Shown: positions 29,174-37,632, counted from the first letter of the stretch. The stretch is DNA of 64,000 bases from Paenibacillus sp. JZ16 (GCF_015326965.1 NZ_CP017659.1:2604001-2668000); one strand, 5' to 3'. Numbers and translations are program-made. Notes: a model not told the origin generated them from the letters alone.

Positions 29174-30427
29174 CTATCTTGGTAAACAGGGAACGAGCCG
29201 CAATCCCATCCTTCCACAATAACAAACTTTTAATCCATCCACAGTGACCAACAAATCTGCATATAATTTGGGTTCATCTCCACCATGAACCTCTTCGACA
29301 AATACCTCGTAGATCACTTCCCTGGCGGTTGGAGCCGCTTGTCCCCGCAATTGCACCTCATACAACACCTCAGGAATAGGCTCAAAACGGTATCCATCCT
29401 TATCCAGCGTAAACCCAAGTCCAGCGAGATAGATTGCCATCGCTTGCAGACAGCCTTCAAATTGCAGCATACCCGGCATAACTGGATCGTTATGGAAATG
29501 GCACAAGAAAAACCATTCATCGGGCTGAATTTCCTTTTTGGCCTTTAAGTAACCTAACCCCCAAGGTCCCCCTTGCGGATCAAAGCATTCTACTTCATCA
29601 ATCATGAGCATTTTTCCCGATTGAATACGCGGTGATCTTGTGTGCGTAAATGCCATTTCATATCCATTTCCGAAGCATTCGGCAGTACGCCCTTTGGAAA
29701 ATAAGCTTACTTGTTCCTTGGTGAAAGAGCGATGTTCGCAAACCACAACAGGAGTATCCCGTCTGGCGTCTGCATTAAAGCGTGCAGCTTCAGCATCCCA
29801 TTTCACACCACGGGCTCCAAGCAATTCATCTTTAGTGAAGAAACCTACCTGACCTTTTCGCACGGTCAAGCGTTTCTGTCCTGCGGCATAACAGTCAGTG
29901 TGGAAAAAGGTCAGCCACATCTCGCCATTATTGACGTGACCATCCACAGTAAGTTCGGATGTAATTGTAGAATCAGGCTTAACAAGCGATTCATGAAACA
30001 TGAACTTACAGCCTATTAACCGTGTAAGGCGTTCCCCTTTATTATATGAATCGATACCCAACGAGGACATGATCAGTGTAATAGGGTTTACCAGCGATTC
30101 AAGCATGAGACCTAATGACATATAACCATCATGTAAAAACCATGAGTCTTTCGAAACATCTGTTTCAAACCATATCTTACCAAGTCCAAGAGTGCCCGGC
30201 TCACCTTCCATACCGAGAACCCGATCAGCGAATAACAGCGGGGGTTTGGGCATACGCGTTTGATGAGCATACTTGTCCTGGAATTTGAATCGCTCTCCTA
30301 ATATATCTGAAATCTTTCCTGACGTTAACACCTCAAGTTCAGGTCGGGAAAATGAAGGCCCCACAGGTCGAAATGGATATGAATGGTTACTTGTTTCTGT
30401 TGATTCAACGGTTTTCTTAAAGCTCAT
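29174..30427 (-). CDS. PfaC-like double-hotdog dehydratase
   Basis: Protein of 417 aa resembling the tandem FabA-like dehydratase domains of polyunsaturated fatty acid synthases (PfaC). The first hotdog starts near PPLLFADRVLGMEGEPG and includes the ETDV..SWFLHDGYM segment. The second contains CHFHNDPVMPGMLQFEG, which has the His and Glu/Asp environment expected of the dehydratase active site. It would remove water from 3-hydroxyacyl-ACP, possibly with isomerisation as in FabA. It is the last gene of the operon, 47 bases after FabI. A second, FabZ-type dehydratase is in the same operon, so the two may act at different chain lengths. No clear terminator is visible downstream. Confidence 0.8.
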   Translation of the reverse strand: MSFKKTVESTETSNHSYPFRPVGPSFSRPELEVLTSGKISDILGERFKFQDKYAHQTRMPKPPLLFADRVLGMEGEPGTLGLGKIWFETDVSKDSWFLHDGYMSLGLMLESLVNPITLIMSSLGIDSYNKGERLTRLIGCKFMFHESLVKPDSTITSELTVDGHVNNGEMWLTFFHTDCYAAGQKRLTVRKGQVGFFTKDELLGARGVKWDAEAARFNADARRDTPVVVCEHRSFTKEQVSLFSKGRTAECFGNGYEMAFTHTRSPRIQSGKMLMIDEVECFDPQGGPWGLGYLKAKKEIQPDEWFFLCHFHNDPVMPGMLQFEGCLQAMAIYLAGLGFTLDKDGYRFEPIPEVLYEVQLRGQAAPTAREVIYEVFVEEVHGGDEPKLYADLLVTVDGLKVCYCGRMGLRLVPCLPR

Positions 30428-30474
30428 ATCTGTCCTCCCATCCTTGGCCGACTCGATCTCCAGTAATTATGATG

Positions 30475-31257
30475 TCAACCGCCGAGAATATGAAATCCTG
30501 AGTCAACATGTAAGATCTCTCCGGTGACGCCTCTTGATAGATCGCTAATAAAAAATAATGTTGCATCTCCGACTTCGTCCTGGTCAACACCTCGACGCAA
30601 GGGGGACTTATCCTCGATGTCATGCATTTTCTTTTCAACGCCGGAAATAACTTTAGACGAAAAGGTAGGAACAATACCAGCAGATACAGCATTAACACGT
30701 ATACCGTATTTTCCGACATCATCTGCCAAATAACGCACACTTGCTTCCAAAGCCGCTTTAGCAGCTCCCATCACATTATAGTTTAGGCCAGACAGTATTC
30801 GTTCTGAACCCAGGTAAGTTTGCGTAACAATACTTCCGCCTTCAGTCATGAGCTCCTTTGCTGCTCTTGTTACAGCTACAAGCGAATAAGCGCTAATTTC
30901 CTGTGCCAGTAAAAAGCCGTCACGAGAAATGTCTGTAAATTCTCCTTCAAGGTCCTCACCCCTGGCGAAAGCAATGGAGTGAACAAGTCCGTGAATCACA
31001 CCGACTTCATCCTTGATTTTAGTAAAGGCTTCCTGAATGCTATCATCGCTCGCTACATCGCAGGAAACAATTAACTTGGGGGTTATGTTATGTTCGTCCA
31101 GTAACTTAACCAATTTTTTATAGGATCGTTCCCTTTTGTTCGTAAAGATTAAATTTGCTCCTGCATTATGTAAGGATTTTGTAATCCCCCAAGCAATACT
31201 TCGCTCATTCGCGATCCCCATAACAACCACATTTTTCCCTTTTAATAAGCCCGGCAT
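30475..31257 (-). CDS. fabI: Enoyl-ACP reductase FabI (NADH)
   Basis: Enoyl reductase of 260 aa catalysing the last reduction of each elongation cycle. The start GKNVVVMGIANERSIAWGI is the FabI cofactor-binding pattern, and the catalytic Tyr-x6-Lys is in YNVMGAAK. The C-terminus ILHVDSGFHILGG is also typical. It follows the phosphopantetheinyl transferase pseudogene and precedes the PfaC-like dehydratase. Its presence means the product can be at least partly saturated. Whether it also serves primary fatty acid synthesis cannot be judged here. An AGGAGG site precedes the start. Confidence 0.93.
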   Translation of the reverse strand: MPGLLKGKNVVVMGIANERSIAWGITKSLHNAGANLIFTNKRERSYKKLVKLLDEHNITPKLIVSCDVASDDSIQEAFTKIKDEVGVIHGLVHSIAFARGEDLEGEFTDISRDGFLLAQEISAYSLVAVTRAAKELMTEGGSIVTQTYLGSERILSGLNYNVMGAAKAALEASVRYLADDVGKYGIRVNAVSAGIVPTFSSKVISGVEKKMHDIEDKSPLRRGVDQDEVGDATLFFISDLSRGVTGEILHVDSGFHILGG

Positions 31258-31276
31258 TTTCTACCTCCTGAATTTG

Positions 31277-31639
31277 TTAATCAACCATCAACAAATGGAT
31301 TTTCGAAAAATAGGAAATGAATTGTTCAGGTCGAACATGTATGACATGACTAGCAAAATCAGGGCTGGCTGAACAAACAGAAAGCTTATAATTAGCAATC
31401 GTATCGTACTGCCTGAAATAGTAAGTTGATTCATCGAAATATATGGATGATACTAAAAAATTATCCTCGTGAACAAGATTAAACGTGTTCAAAGGTATAT
31501 GAAGGCCTTACCCACTGCTTTTTATAAAGCTCTCTTTTAAAGTCCATAGGTCATAAAAGGCTTCCAACCTTTTGTGATAAGAAACTATATTTATTAATTG
31601 AAGATAAATGATTAACACATTCTTTTCGATAAAATCTCC
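31277..31639 (-). pseudogene. Sfp-type phosphopantetheinyl transferase remnant
   Basis: Translating the minus strand directly after the FabZ stop gives one continuous frame down to 31277, interrupted only by a TAA at 31508-31510. Upstream of the stop it reads EAFYDLWTLKESFIKSSG and downstream GLHIPLNTFNL, then YKLSVCSASPDF. These correspond to the C-terminal third of Sfp-type enzymes: the FYHLWSMKESFIK helix, the GKGL turn and the YKMAVCAVHPDF strand. The stop replaces the Lys of GKGL, a one-base change from AAG or AAA. The N-terminal two thirds are absent apart from a possible GxDIEK vestige. The operon therefore once carried its own ACP-activating enzyme and must now use another. Confidence 0.85.
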
Positions 31640-32080
31640 TTAATCGCTGAAACAACCATTTAATTCAGCTTTTGCAACAACCTTATCCCCTACCATGGCC
31701 TCAGCCTCGGCGAAGATTGCATTTTCGATGACTCTTGTGAACTTGCATGTATATATAATTTGATCGCCTGGCTTGACTTTATCTAAAAATCTTGCCTTTT
31801 TAATTCCGGTAAACAGGAAGATTTTCTTCTCAGAGTCTTCTGTCTTACAAATTGATAATTTATGAAGCAAAATGAGGGATTGAGCCATACCTTCGATTAA
31901 TAAAACACCCGGAAAAATTGGATTGTCAGGAAAATGCCCTGGAAAAAACCATTCATTGAAACTTACATTTTTCAAGCATGTGATATGATCATTGACTTCA
32001 TAATCCAGTACCGAATCTACGAAAATAAAAGGATAATCCTGTGGCAAGAGAGATCTGACCTCATTGGAGCCTAGTCTCAT
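31640..32080 (-). CDS. fabZ: 3-hydroxyacyl-ACP dehydratase, FabZ type
   Basis: Single hotdog dehydratase of 146 aa. The active-site block FPGHFPDNPIFPGVLLIEGMAQ contains the catalytic His and Glu in FabZ spacing (GHFPDNP is the hallmark). The N-terminal LLPQDYPFIFVDSV also fits. It acts on 3-hydroxyacyl-ACP produced by the operon's ketoreductase. It begins 21 bases after the chain-length-factor gene and is followed immediately by the PPTase pseudogene. Confidence 0.92.
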   Translation of the reverse strand: MRLGSNEVRSLLPQDYPFIFVDSVLDYEVNDHITCLKNVSFNEWFFPGHFPDNPIFPGVLLIEGMAQSLILLHKLSICKTEDSEKKIFLFTGIKKARFLDKVKPGDQIIYTCKFTRVIENAIFAEAEAMVGDKVVAKAELNGCFSD

Positions 32081-32101
32081 AAGTAGCCAACCTCCCTCTC
32101 A

Positions 32102-33352
32102 TCAGACACTTTCAAGCATCAGACAACTCGTTATCCCTGACAAGTCTTGTGATGTAGTCACTATGTTTTGTTTTTTAGTATCCCTTATATCATTCGATGT
32201 TAAATAAATCGGAGTTTTTTCCAGATCACGATGATTAAGCTCTGAAAGAGCTATGCTTTTTGGTAAAATGCCCTTGTTAAGCGCCATCAAACCTGCTGCT
32301 GCCTGGAACACTCCAGATGCTCCGTATGTTTCGCCAATCGTCCCTTTAAGTGAACTAATGGGAATATCCGGATTCGCGGATCCAAATAAATTATGAATTG
32401 CGTTCATTTCCACCCTATCCTGCGGATAAAACCCACTGGCTCCTGAGATGATCCCACTTGTTTCACTGAAAACCCTATCCGCCTGCTCGAAGACTTGCCC
32501 GATCGCTCTTTCCATGGCATGAATGCGCGAATCTTCATCAACAGCGAAAGTGGTGGAATATGAAGCTATTTTTCCCAGTGGAGTTCCTCCACGCTCCAGG
32601 CAATGTGATAATTTTTCCAACAAAATAACCGAAGCACCTTCTCCCGGTATCCATCCCGTACTATCTGAAGAAAAGGGCTTGCCGGCTCTATCTGAATATT
32701 CTTTTGGCAGAACATTAGAATTTTGATAAATCCATAAAACTCTTTCGTTGATCTCTTCTACCCCGCCTACCAAAACCTGTTTAGCTTGTCCTTTATGGAT
32801 GGATGAAACAGCGTAAGCTATTGCATCAAGTCCAGCACATTGTCCAGTAGCAATCGTAGTGTTGAATGCGCAGGCATTCATTCTAATAGCAAGTTGTGCA
32901 GCTGGAGCGTTGGCTATGGTATTTGGCGCCTGCATTGGGCTTACAGATTGGGGGCCCACAGTAATGGTTGTATAATCATAATCTGAAATGGCCTTGAGTC
33001 CGGAAAAGTTGCTTGCCACAACGACCCCCAAGTCCAAGGCCTCTGATTCCCATGCTGGATTGAGGTCACCCAATCCGGCATCTTGCCAGCATCGCACTGC
33101 AGCGCTCAACAGGTATTGTGTGCTGAGTGATAGATATTTTAACCCACGCTTGCCGATTAACTCTTCCGGGTTCCAATGGTCAACACAAATGGTTTCAATG
33201 ACAGGCAGGTCTAGAAAGTCATTGCTTTTTGGACTTGTACTTTTTGAATCTGACTCCCCTATAAGACGCTCCCAAAATTGATTCTTATCCGTTCCAAACA
33301 CGGATACAGATCCCACACCTGACACTACAACCGGATCATTATCATTCCACAT
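32102..33352 (-). CDS. Chain-length-factor-like ketosynthase homologue (KS-beta)
   Basis: Ketosynthase-fold protein of 416 aa lacking the catalytic residues. In the nucleophile loop it reads IATGQCAGLDAI, placing Gln171 where active ketosynthases have Cys (compare TGCTSGLDA). The two His motifs are lost: the HGTGT loop is replaced by GASGFYPQD and the GHT of the third motif by GET (KGTIGETYGAS). A Gln-for-Cys change is the signature of chain-length factors in type II polyketide synthases. Its start overlaps the active ketosynthase gene by 11 bases, the usual KS-CLF arrangement. It probably forms a heterodimer with that protein and sets chain length. Confidence 0.85.
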   Translation of the reverse strand: MWNDNDPVVVSGVGSVSVFGTDKNQFWERLIGESDSKSTSPKSNDFLDLPVIETICVDHWNPEELIGKRGLKYLSLSTQYLLSAAVRCWQDAGLGDLNPAWESEALDLGVVVASNFSGLKAISDYDYTTITVGPQSVSPMQAPNTIANAPAAQLAIRMNACAFNTTIATGQCAGLDAIAYAVSSIHKGQAKQVLVGGVEEINERVLWIYQNSNVLPKEYSDRAGKPFSSDSTGWIPGEGASVILLEKLSHCLERGGTPLGKIASYSTTFAVDEDSRIHAMERAIGQVFEQADRVFSETSGIISGASGFYPQDRVEMNAIHNLFGSANPDIPISSLKGTIGETYGASGVFQAAAGLMALNKGILPKSIALSELNHRDLEKTPIYLTSNDIRDTKKQNIVTTSQDLSGITSCLMLESV

Positions 33353-34562
33353 TATCGATCTCTCCTAATATTATTGAACATATGTTGCCTCCAAAAGCAA
33401 AAGAGTTACTAAGAACGGTATGAACAGAACTGTCGATACTCTTATTTGGGATAACATTTGTAATACATTCCGGATCCGGGGTCGAATAATTCATGGTGGG
33501 AGGCAGCACTTGATGTTTTATAGACAAAGCGCTCGCTACTGCTTCAATTGCGCTGGCCGCCCCCATGGTATGACCCAGCATTGATTTTATGGAACTGGTT
33601 GGAATTTGATCTAATAATGATCCAAATACGGATTGCAATGCCTTGGATTCGGTTGAGTCATTGGCAGGTGTGCCTGTTCCATGAGCACTAATATAAGAGA
33701 TTTGTTCTTTCTTGATTTTTGCATCCTTCAATGCGTTATTCATTGCAATTTGTGCGCCTAATCCTTCAGGATGTGGGGCAGTCGGATGGTGAGCATCACA
33801 AGAAAGACCATAACCAAGCAGTTCGGCATAAATCGGGGCGCCTCGTTTTAGGGCAGTTTCCAGATTTTCTAAAACTAACACTCCAGCCCCTTCGCTTACC
33901 ATCATACCCTTGCGGTTTTTATCAAATGGTTGACAAATATCCGGCGCCATTGCCCCCAATCTGTGAAAAAGCGCAAAACAGCTTCGTGATAATCCATCCG
34001 AGCCACCAACAAAGACAATGTCCGCAGCGCCGCTTTGTATTAATTCACTGCCCTGCCCAATGGCATAATTTCCGGCAGCACATGCTGTAGGGATTGTAAT
34101 AGATGGCCCTTCCGCCCCTAAATGCTTTGAGACACTGCCGGATATATATGAATCCGGGTATGCGAAGATCGACGGCGGTATAGTATTCGGGTTATTACTG
34201 ATTCTAATATCGTGATCATCTTCAACGATGGATTGGTTTCCCATCGTAGTTCCTATGCACACACCAACTCTTGTTTTATCCGCAAATGACGTAATATTGG
34301 CATCATCTTTAGCCATTTGAGCTGCAGCAACTGCTAGCTGAGAAGTTCTGGCTAATTTACTTGCATGGGTATTGGCCAGGAATTGAACGGGATTAAAGTC
34401 CTTAATTTCTCCTCCGCGAGTAACCGTGAATTTATTTACATTGAAAGCTGTAATTTCTGATATTCCATTTTGTCCCTGACAAAGCTTGTCCCAAAAATCC
34501 CGAACTCCCGCACCTATAGGTGATATTACACCTAGCCCAGTTACTACAACTCTGTTAGCCAT
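33342..34562 (-). CDS. Beta-ketoacyl-ACP synthase, FabF/KS-alpha type
   Basis: Condensing enzyme of 406 aa with an intact Cys-His-His triad: Cys161 in TACAAG, His294 in SAHGTGTPAND and His331 in MLGHTMGAA. It extends an acyl chain with malonyl-ACP. The next gene overlaps by 11 bases and encodes the Gln-substituted partner, so I read it as the KS-alpha of a type II PKS-like pair rather than housekeeping FabF. The ACP gene lies 17 bases upstream. No acyltransferase is encoded in the operon; the cell's FabD would have to load malonyl groups. Confidence 0.9.
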   Translation of the reverse strand: MANRVVVTGLGVISPIGAGVRDFWDKLCQGQNGISEITAFNVNKFTVTRGGEIKDFNPVQFLANTHASKLARTSQLAVAAAQMAKDDANITSFADKTRVGVCIGTTMGNQSIVEDDHDIRISNNPNTIPPSIFAYPDSYISGSVSKHLGAEGPSITIPTACAAGNYAIGQGSELIQSGAADIVFVGGSDGLSRSCFALFHRLGAMAPDICQPFDKNRKGMMVSEGAGVLVLENLETALKRGAPIYAELLGYGLSCDAHHPTAPHPEGLGAQIAMNNALKDAKIKKEQISYISAHGTGTPANDSTESKALQSVFGSLLDQIPTSSIKSMLGHTMGAASAIEAVASALSIKHQVLPPTMNYSTPDPECITNVIPNKSIDSSVHTVLSNSFAFGGNICSIILGEIDNVE

Positions 34563-34579
34563 TATAAATCCCCCACAAA

Positions 34580-34825
34580 TTATGATTTTGAATCTAATTT
34601 TTCACTAACCATCTTGATGACATCATTTAGGGTCTCCATCTCTTTGATATGCTTTGCCGGTATAACGACTTTGAGTTTCTTCTCTATTTCATACACAATT
34701 TCCAGGGCCACCATGGAATCGACACCCAGATCCTCTACAAAATTGTCATCATCTGCGAATTCATCGATTTCAATAACGTCTGCGACCAGCTTTGTCAATT
34801 CATCTCTCAGTTCTTTTGTTTCCAT
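34580..34825 (-). CDS. Acyl carrier protein
   Basis: Acidic four-helix carrier of 81 aa. The phosphopantetheine attachment Ser is in DLGVDSMVALE. The ATG at 34825 has GGAGGG seven to ten bases upstream; the longer reading from 34939 would overlap the ketoreductase gene and adds no carrier features. It lies between the ketoreductase and ketosynthase genes and is presumably the dedicated carrier of this pathway. It needs 4'-phosphopantetheine from a transferase encoded elsewhere, because the local one is a pseudogene. Confidence 0.92.
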   Translation of the reverse strand: METKELRDELTKLVADVIEIDEFADDDNFVEDLGVDSMVALEIVYEIEKKLKVVIPAKHIKEMETLNDVIKMVSEKLDSKS

Positions 34826-34863
34826 TTTTAATTCCCTCCAGGTATAAAATTCATTTAAAATAC

Positions 34864-35631
34864 TTATGCATTCCAACCACCATCTACATTTAATACCGAA
34901 CCTGTTATATATGAAGACTGTTCTGATAATAGAAAGCATATTGCATTTGCAACTTCTTCCGGATCTCCGAGCCTTCCCAGAGGAATAGATTTCTCTTTGG
35001 AAAGCCTCATTTTTTCACTTATGGATTGATACATATCTGTATTGATATAACCAGGTGCAACTGCATTAACCCTGATGTTAAATCTCGCTATTTCAAGTGC
35101 GAGTGACCGAACCAATGCGATTTGACCAGCCTTTGAAGCGGAATAGTTAGCTTGTCCAGGCACTCCAATCAAACCATTTACTGAACTAACACAAACGATT
35201 GAACCTGAACGTTGTCGAATAAACTTAAATGATGCTGCTTTTAAATAATTGAAAGTCCCCGTTAGATTAGTAGAAATCACTTCACTCCAGCTCTCTTCAT
35301 CCATCATCACCAAATTACTGTCCCTAGTGATTCCAGCATTAACTACCAAACCATCCAGTTGAGAATTATCTTTACAGACCGTTTCTAGTACTTCGGAAGC
35401 GACTAAAGGATCGGTTGAATCCGCTTGAATACAGGTTATTTTCCCGATTCCTTTATCCACCACGTAATTACACAATTCCATTGCAGCAGCTTCATTTTCT
35501 TTATACGTAAAAGTAACATTAGCTCCCTGCTCGGCCAGTTTTATTACTGTTGCTCTTCCTATACCTCTCGAACCGCCTGTTACTAAAAAATTCTTTCCGG
35601 TTAAAATTCTAATCCCCCCATCCACTTTCAA
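34864..35631 (-). CDS. fabG: 3-oxoacyl-ACP reductase, FabG-type SDR
   Basis: NADPH-type short-chain reductase of 255 aa. The cofactor motif VTGGSRGIGRAT is at the N-terminus, the catalytic Ser in VCVSSVNG, and the Tyr-x3-Lys in YSASKAG. The C-terminus SYITGSVLNVDGGW is typical of FabG. It reduces the 3-oxoacyl-ACP made by the ketosynthase. Its start overlaps the stop of the methyltransferase-decarboxylase gene by four bases (ATGA), so the two are translationally coupled. Confidence 0.92.
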   Translation of the reverse strand: MKVDGGIRILTGKNFLVTGGSRGIGRATVIKLAEQGANVTFTYKENEAAAMELCNYVVDKGIGKITCIQADSTDPLVASEVLETVCKDNSQLDGLVVNAGITRDSNLVMMDEESWSEVISTNLTGTFNYLKAASFKFIRQRSGSIVCVSSVNGLIGVPGQANYSASKAGQIALVRSLALEIARFNIRVNAVAPGYINTDMYQSISEKMRLSKEKSIPLGRLGDPEEVANAICFLLSEQSSYITGSVLNVDGGWNA

Positions 35632-37337
35632 TGTTCCGCCAAATAGTCATAAATGACATCCGGCGCGGATAACCCCAAATCAGTAACAATATGCGAAGCT
35701 GATACAACCTCAAGCACGGGGAGATCTGCCAGTGGGGCCAACGCATGGGCAAACAATTGCAGCCGGGCTGGGGCCGTCCAGGCACCATGAATGGTCAGAT
35801 TTTTGATCTGAGTACGCATCAGTTGGCATACCTTCTGAGTTCCATCATAGTTCGGCACAATTTTGAGCATAAATGTCGGTTGGCAAATCTCTTGGCGGGC
35901 CTGCTCCGGGTCGAGAGCCTGATGTTTATATCCCATCGTTGCGGTGGCTACACGTAAAGACCCGTAGTCCAGCGTACCGACTAATGTGTCCGAATCAATA
36001 TACAGTTTTGGAGAGCCCAGTTTTTTCGGATATGCGCTGATCTCACGTCCGGCCGCGATCGCAGGAAGACTGTCCACATACATCGCGTGCTGGTATTCAC
36101 CCTTCTCCCCATTAAAGCTCACCGGTATCAGCTGGCCAGATTCTGTATAGGCCCCCAAACCGGTAACATCCGGCATGTACATGAGCTCAAATTTGACTAA
36201 AGGCTCATCAATTTCAAGCGGCTCAGGGACTACACGTCTCAAGGCTTCCGTGTCGGTACGATATAGAATGTTCAGGTATTCCCGGTTACGAAAATGATAA
36301 GGTCCAACAGGATAAGCAGGAGCTCCCAATGGAGTCGACATTTGCTTGCGTACCTCATGCAGTTTCAATAGTTCCATCCCTTTCCTTTTGAAAGAATTCA
36401 CTTCTCCCGCCTTCTCAATTTCCATAAAAACAACAACCTCGTATTTTTCCACAAAAATATCAATATGATGAATATCTTCTTCTGGTATAGCTTCGGTTAA
36501 CTCTTGCATTTGCTCCTTGGTACGGTAAGTGATCCACCAATCCAACGCTGCCTCCATATAAGCAATAGAGGGGGTATCAGGAAGCCAATTGGCTATTAAC
36601 AATCGACCTCCGGGATTGAGCAAATTAAATAATTCGTTAACTAATTTTTTGGCAACTCCGTTGGGCAGATAATCAAATACACCAACACTGTATATAAAAT
36701 CAAATCCAGGAAGAGGCACTTCATTTTCAATGATGTCAACTATGGAGGCAGGAATCGTTTCGCCAAAGTCTTTTATGATTTCCGCTGCAACCGAAAGGGC
36801 CTCCTGATCTTGATCAATAGCAACAAATTTCCCAATGCGTTTATTCTTAACCGCGACACTTTCCAATACTTCTCTCAAATGGCCGCTAGGAAAAGAGAGA
36901 ATATAAGGGTTCGCAACTCGTTCTGCTGTTTCGTCAATCTTGCTGGAAAATATACGTTTTCTTTCGCGAACAGCATCATTTGCATAACTTATACGATTAA
37001 GCTCGTAGTTGAGAAGCTCGGAAATTTCTGCTTGTCTGCCCTCGTAAGGTGGCGGTGCTGTTTTGTCGAAGTCATAGATGGAATCCATCATTACGGGATC
37101 ACCAGCATAACCGCGCGGTTTGTCAAATGCTCGACGAGAAAACGGTTCTTGTAAGAAAAAATAGCTTACTGCATGTTGACGATATTGGGCAATAAACTGC
37201 TTCCAATCTTTTTTTGAAGAATGTCTGCGTATGCTGTCTAATCCATGATAAAGGGCATTAAATGCTTCAGAGAAAAGACCTTGATTAATCTTCGTCTCAA
37301 CATCATCAAGTAAATGTTTTTTGTTAGTTTTGTCCAT
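35628..37337 (-). CDS. PhcB-like methyltransferase fused to acetoacetate decarboxylase
   Basis: Two-domain protein of 569 aa, first gene of the operon. The N-terminal half (about 50-310) is a class I SAM methyltransferase whose EPFSRRAFDKPRGYAGD motif is characteristic of the PhcB-like family associated with 3-hydroxypalmitate methyl ester synthesis; the SAM region is around FVAIDQDQEAL. The C-terminal half (about 335-569) is a complete acetoacetate decarboxylase resembling the clostridial Adc closely, with NREYLNILYRTD, PEPLEIDEPLV and the Schiff-base Lys in ISAYPKKLG (Lys438 or 439). I see no frameshift or stop between them, so it is a real fusion. It could methylate a hydroxy-acid and decarboxylate a 3-oxo acid, but neither substrate is proven. 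A c-di-GMP-I riboswitch lies upstream. Confidence 0.85.
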   Translation of the reverse strand: MDKTNKKHLLDDVETKINQGLFSEAFNALYHGLDSIRRHSSKKDWKQFIAQYRQHAVSYFFLQEPFSRRAFDKPRGYAGDPVMMDSIYDFDKTAPPPYEGRQAEISELLNYELNRISYANDAVRERKRIFSSKIDETAERVANPYILSFPSGHLREVLESVAVKNKRIGKFVAIDQDQEALSVAAEIIKDFGETIPASIVDIIENEVPLPGFDFIYSVGVFDYLPNGVAKKLVNELFNLLNPGGRLLIANWLPDTPSIAYMEAALDWWITYRTKEQMQELTEAIPEEDIHHIDIFVEKYEVVVFMEIEKAGEVNSFKRKGMELLKLHEVRKQMSTPLGAPAYPVGPYHFRNREYLNILYRTDTEALRRVVPEPLEIDEPLVKFELMYMPDVTGLGAYTESGQLIPVSFNGEKGEYQHAMYVDSLPAIAAGREISAYPKKLGSPKLYIDSDTLVGTLDYGSLRVATATMGYKHQALDPEQARQEICQPTFMLKIVPNYDGTQKVCQLMRTQIKNLTIHGAWTAPARLQLFAHALAPLADLPVLEVVSASHIVTDLGLSAPDVIYDYLAEH

Positions 37338-37490
37338 ACTCTAGATTTTCCTCCCAAGAAGACATCCCTACAGGCATAAATATGTAGAATAGGTTGCTGA
37401 CGATATTTGGTGAGATAGTTTGCCTCTAATCTTCTGAAGACTACAATTAGACATTTTTATATTTTTTCACCACCTTTAGCAATATCACTC

Positions 37491-37632
37491 AAAACACAAA
37501 AACCCCCCGCCATGATTAAATAGACTGGGGTCCCGTCGTATTCGGCAACTGGCTGGCATAGTGTTTATATCCACCTTAGCCCCCGTAGCTTTACGTCGCC
37601 ACCTTTCGATGGGTTTGCTATTGTCGTACGAA
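37491..37632 (-). promoter_or_regulatory. c-di-GMP-I riboswitch with terminator, upstream of the biosynthetic operon
   Basis: Aptamer at about 37535-37632 on the minus strand: AGCAAACCC, GAAA loop, GCGACGTAAAGCTAC, GGGGGCTAAGG and GCCAGCCAGTTGCCGAA. The c-di-GMP-specific G before CAAAC is present. A terminator follows at 37491-37532, with CCCC/GGGG base pairs and a T tract. The P1 3' strand overlaps the region complementary to the terminator 5' arm, so ligand should favour termination (OFF), as inferred. The first gene starts about 150 bases further on. No other gene is visible in 37338-37757. Confidence 0.88.

Noticed and set aside
31277..31492. 71-codon minus-strand frame considered as a real small gene
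   Set aside because: Its frame continues upstream past a single stop into clear PPTase sequence, so it is part of a pseudogene rather than a functional ORF. Its start would be an unsupported TTG.
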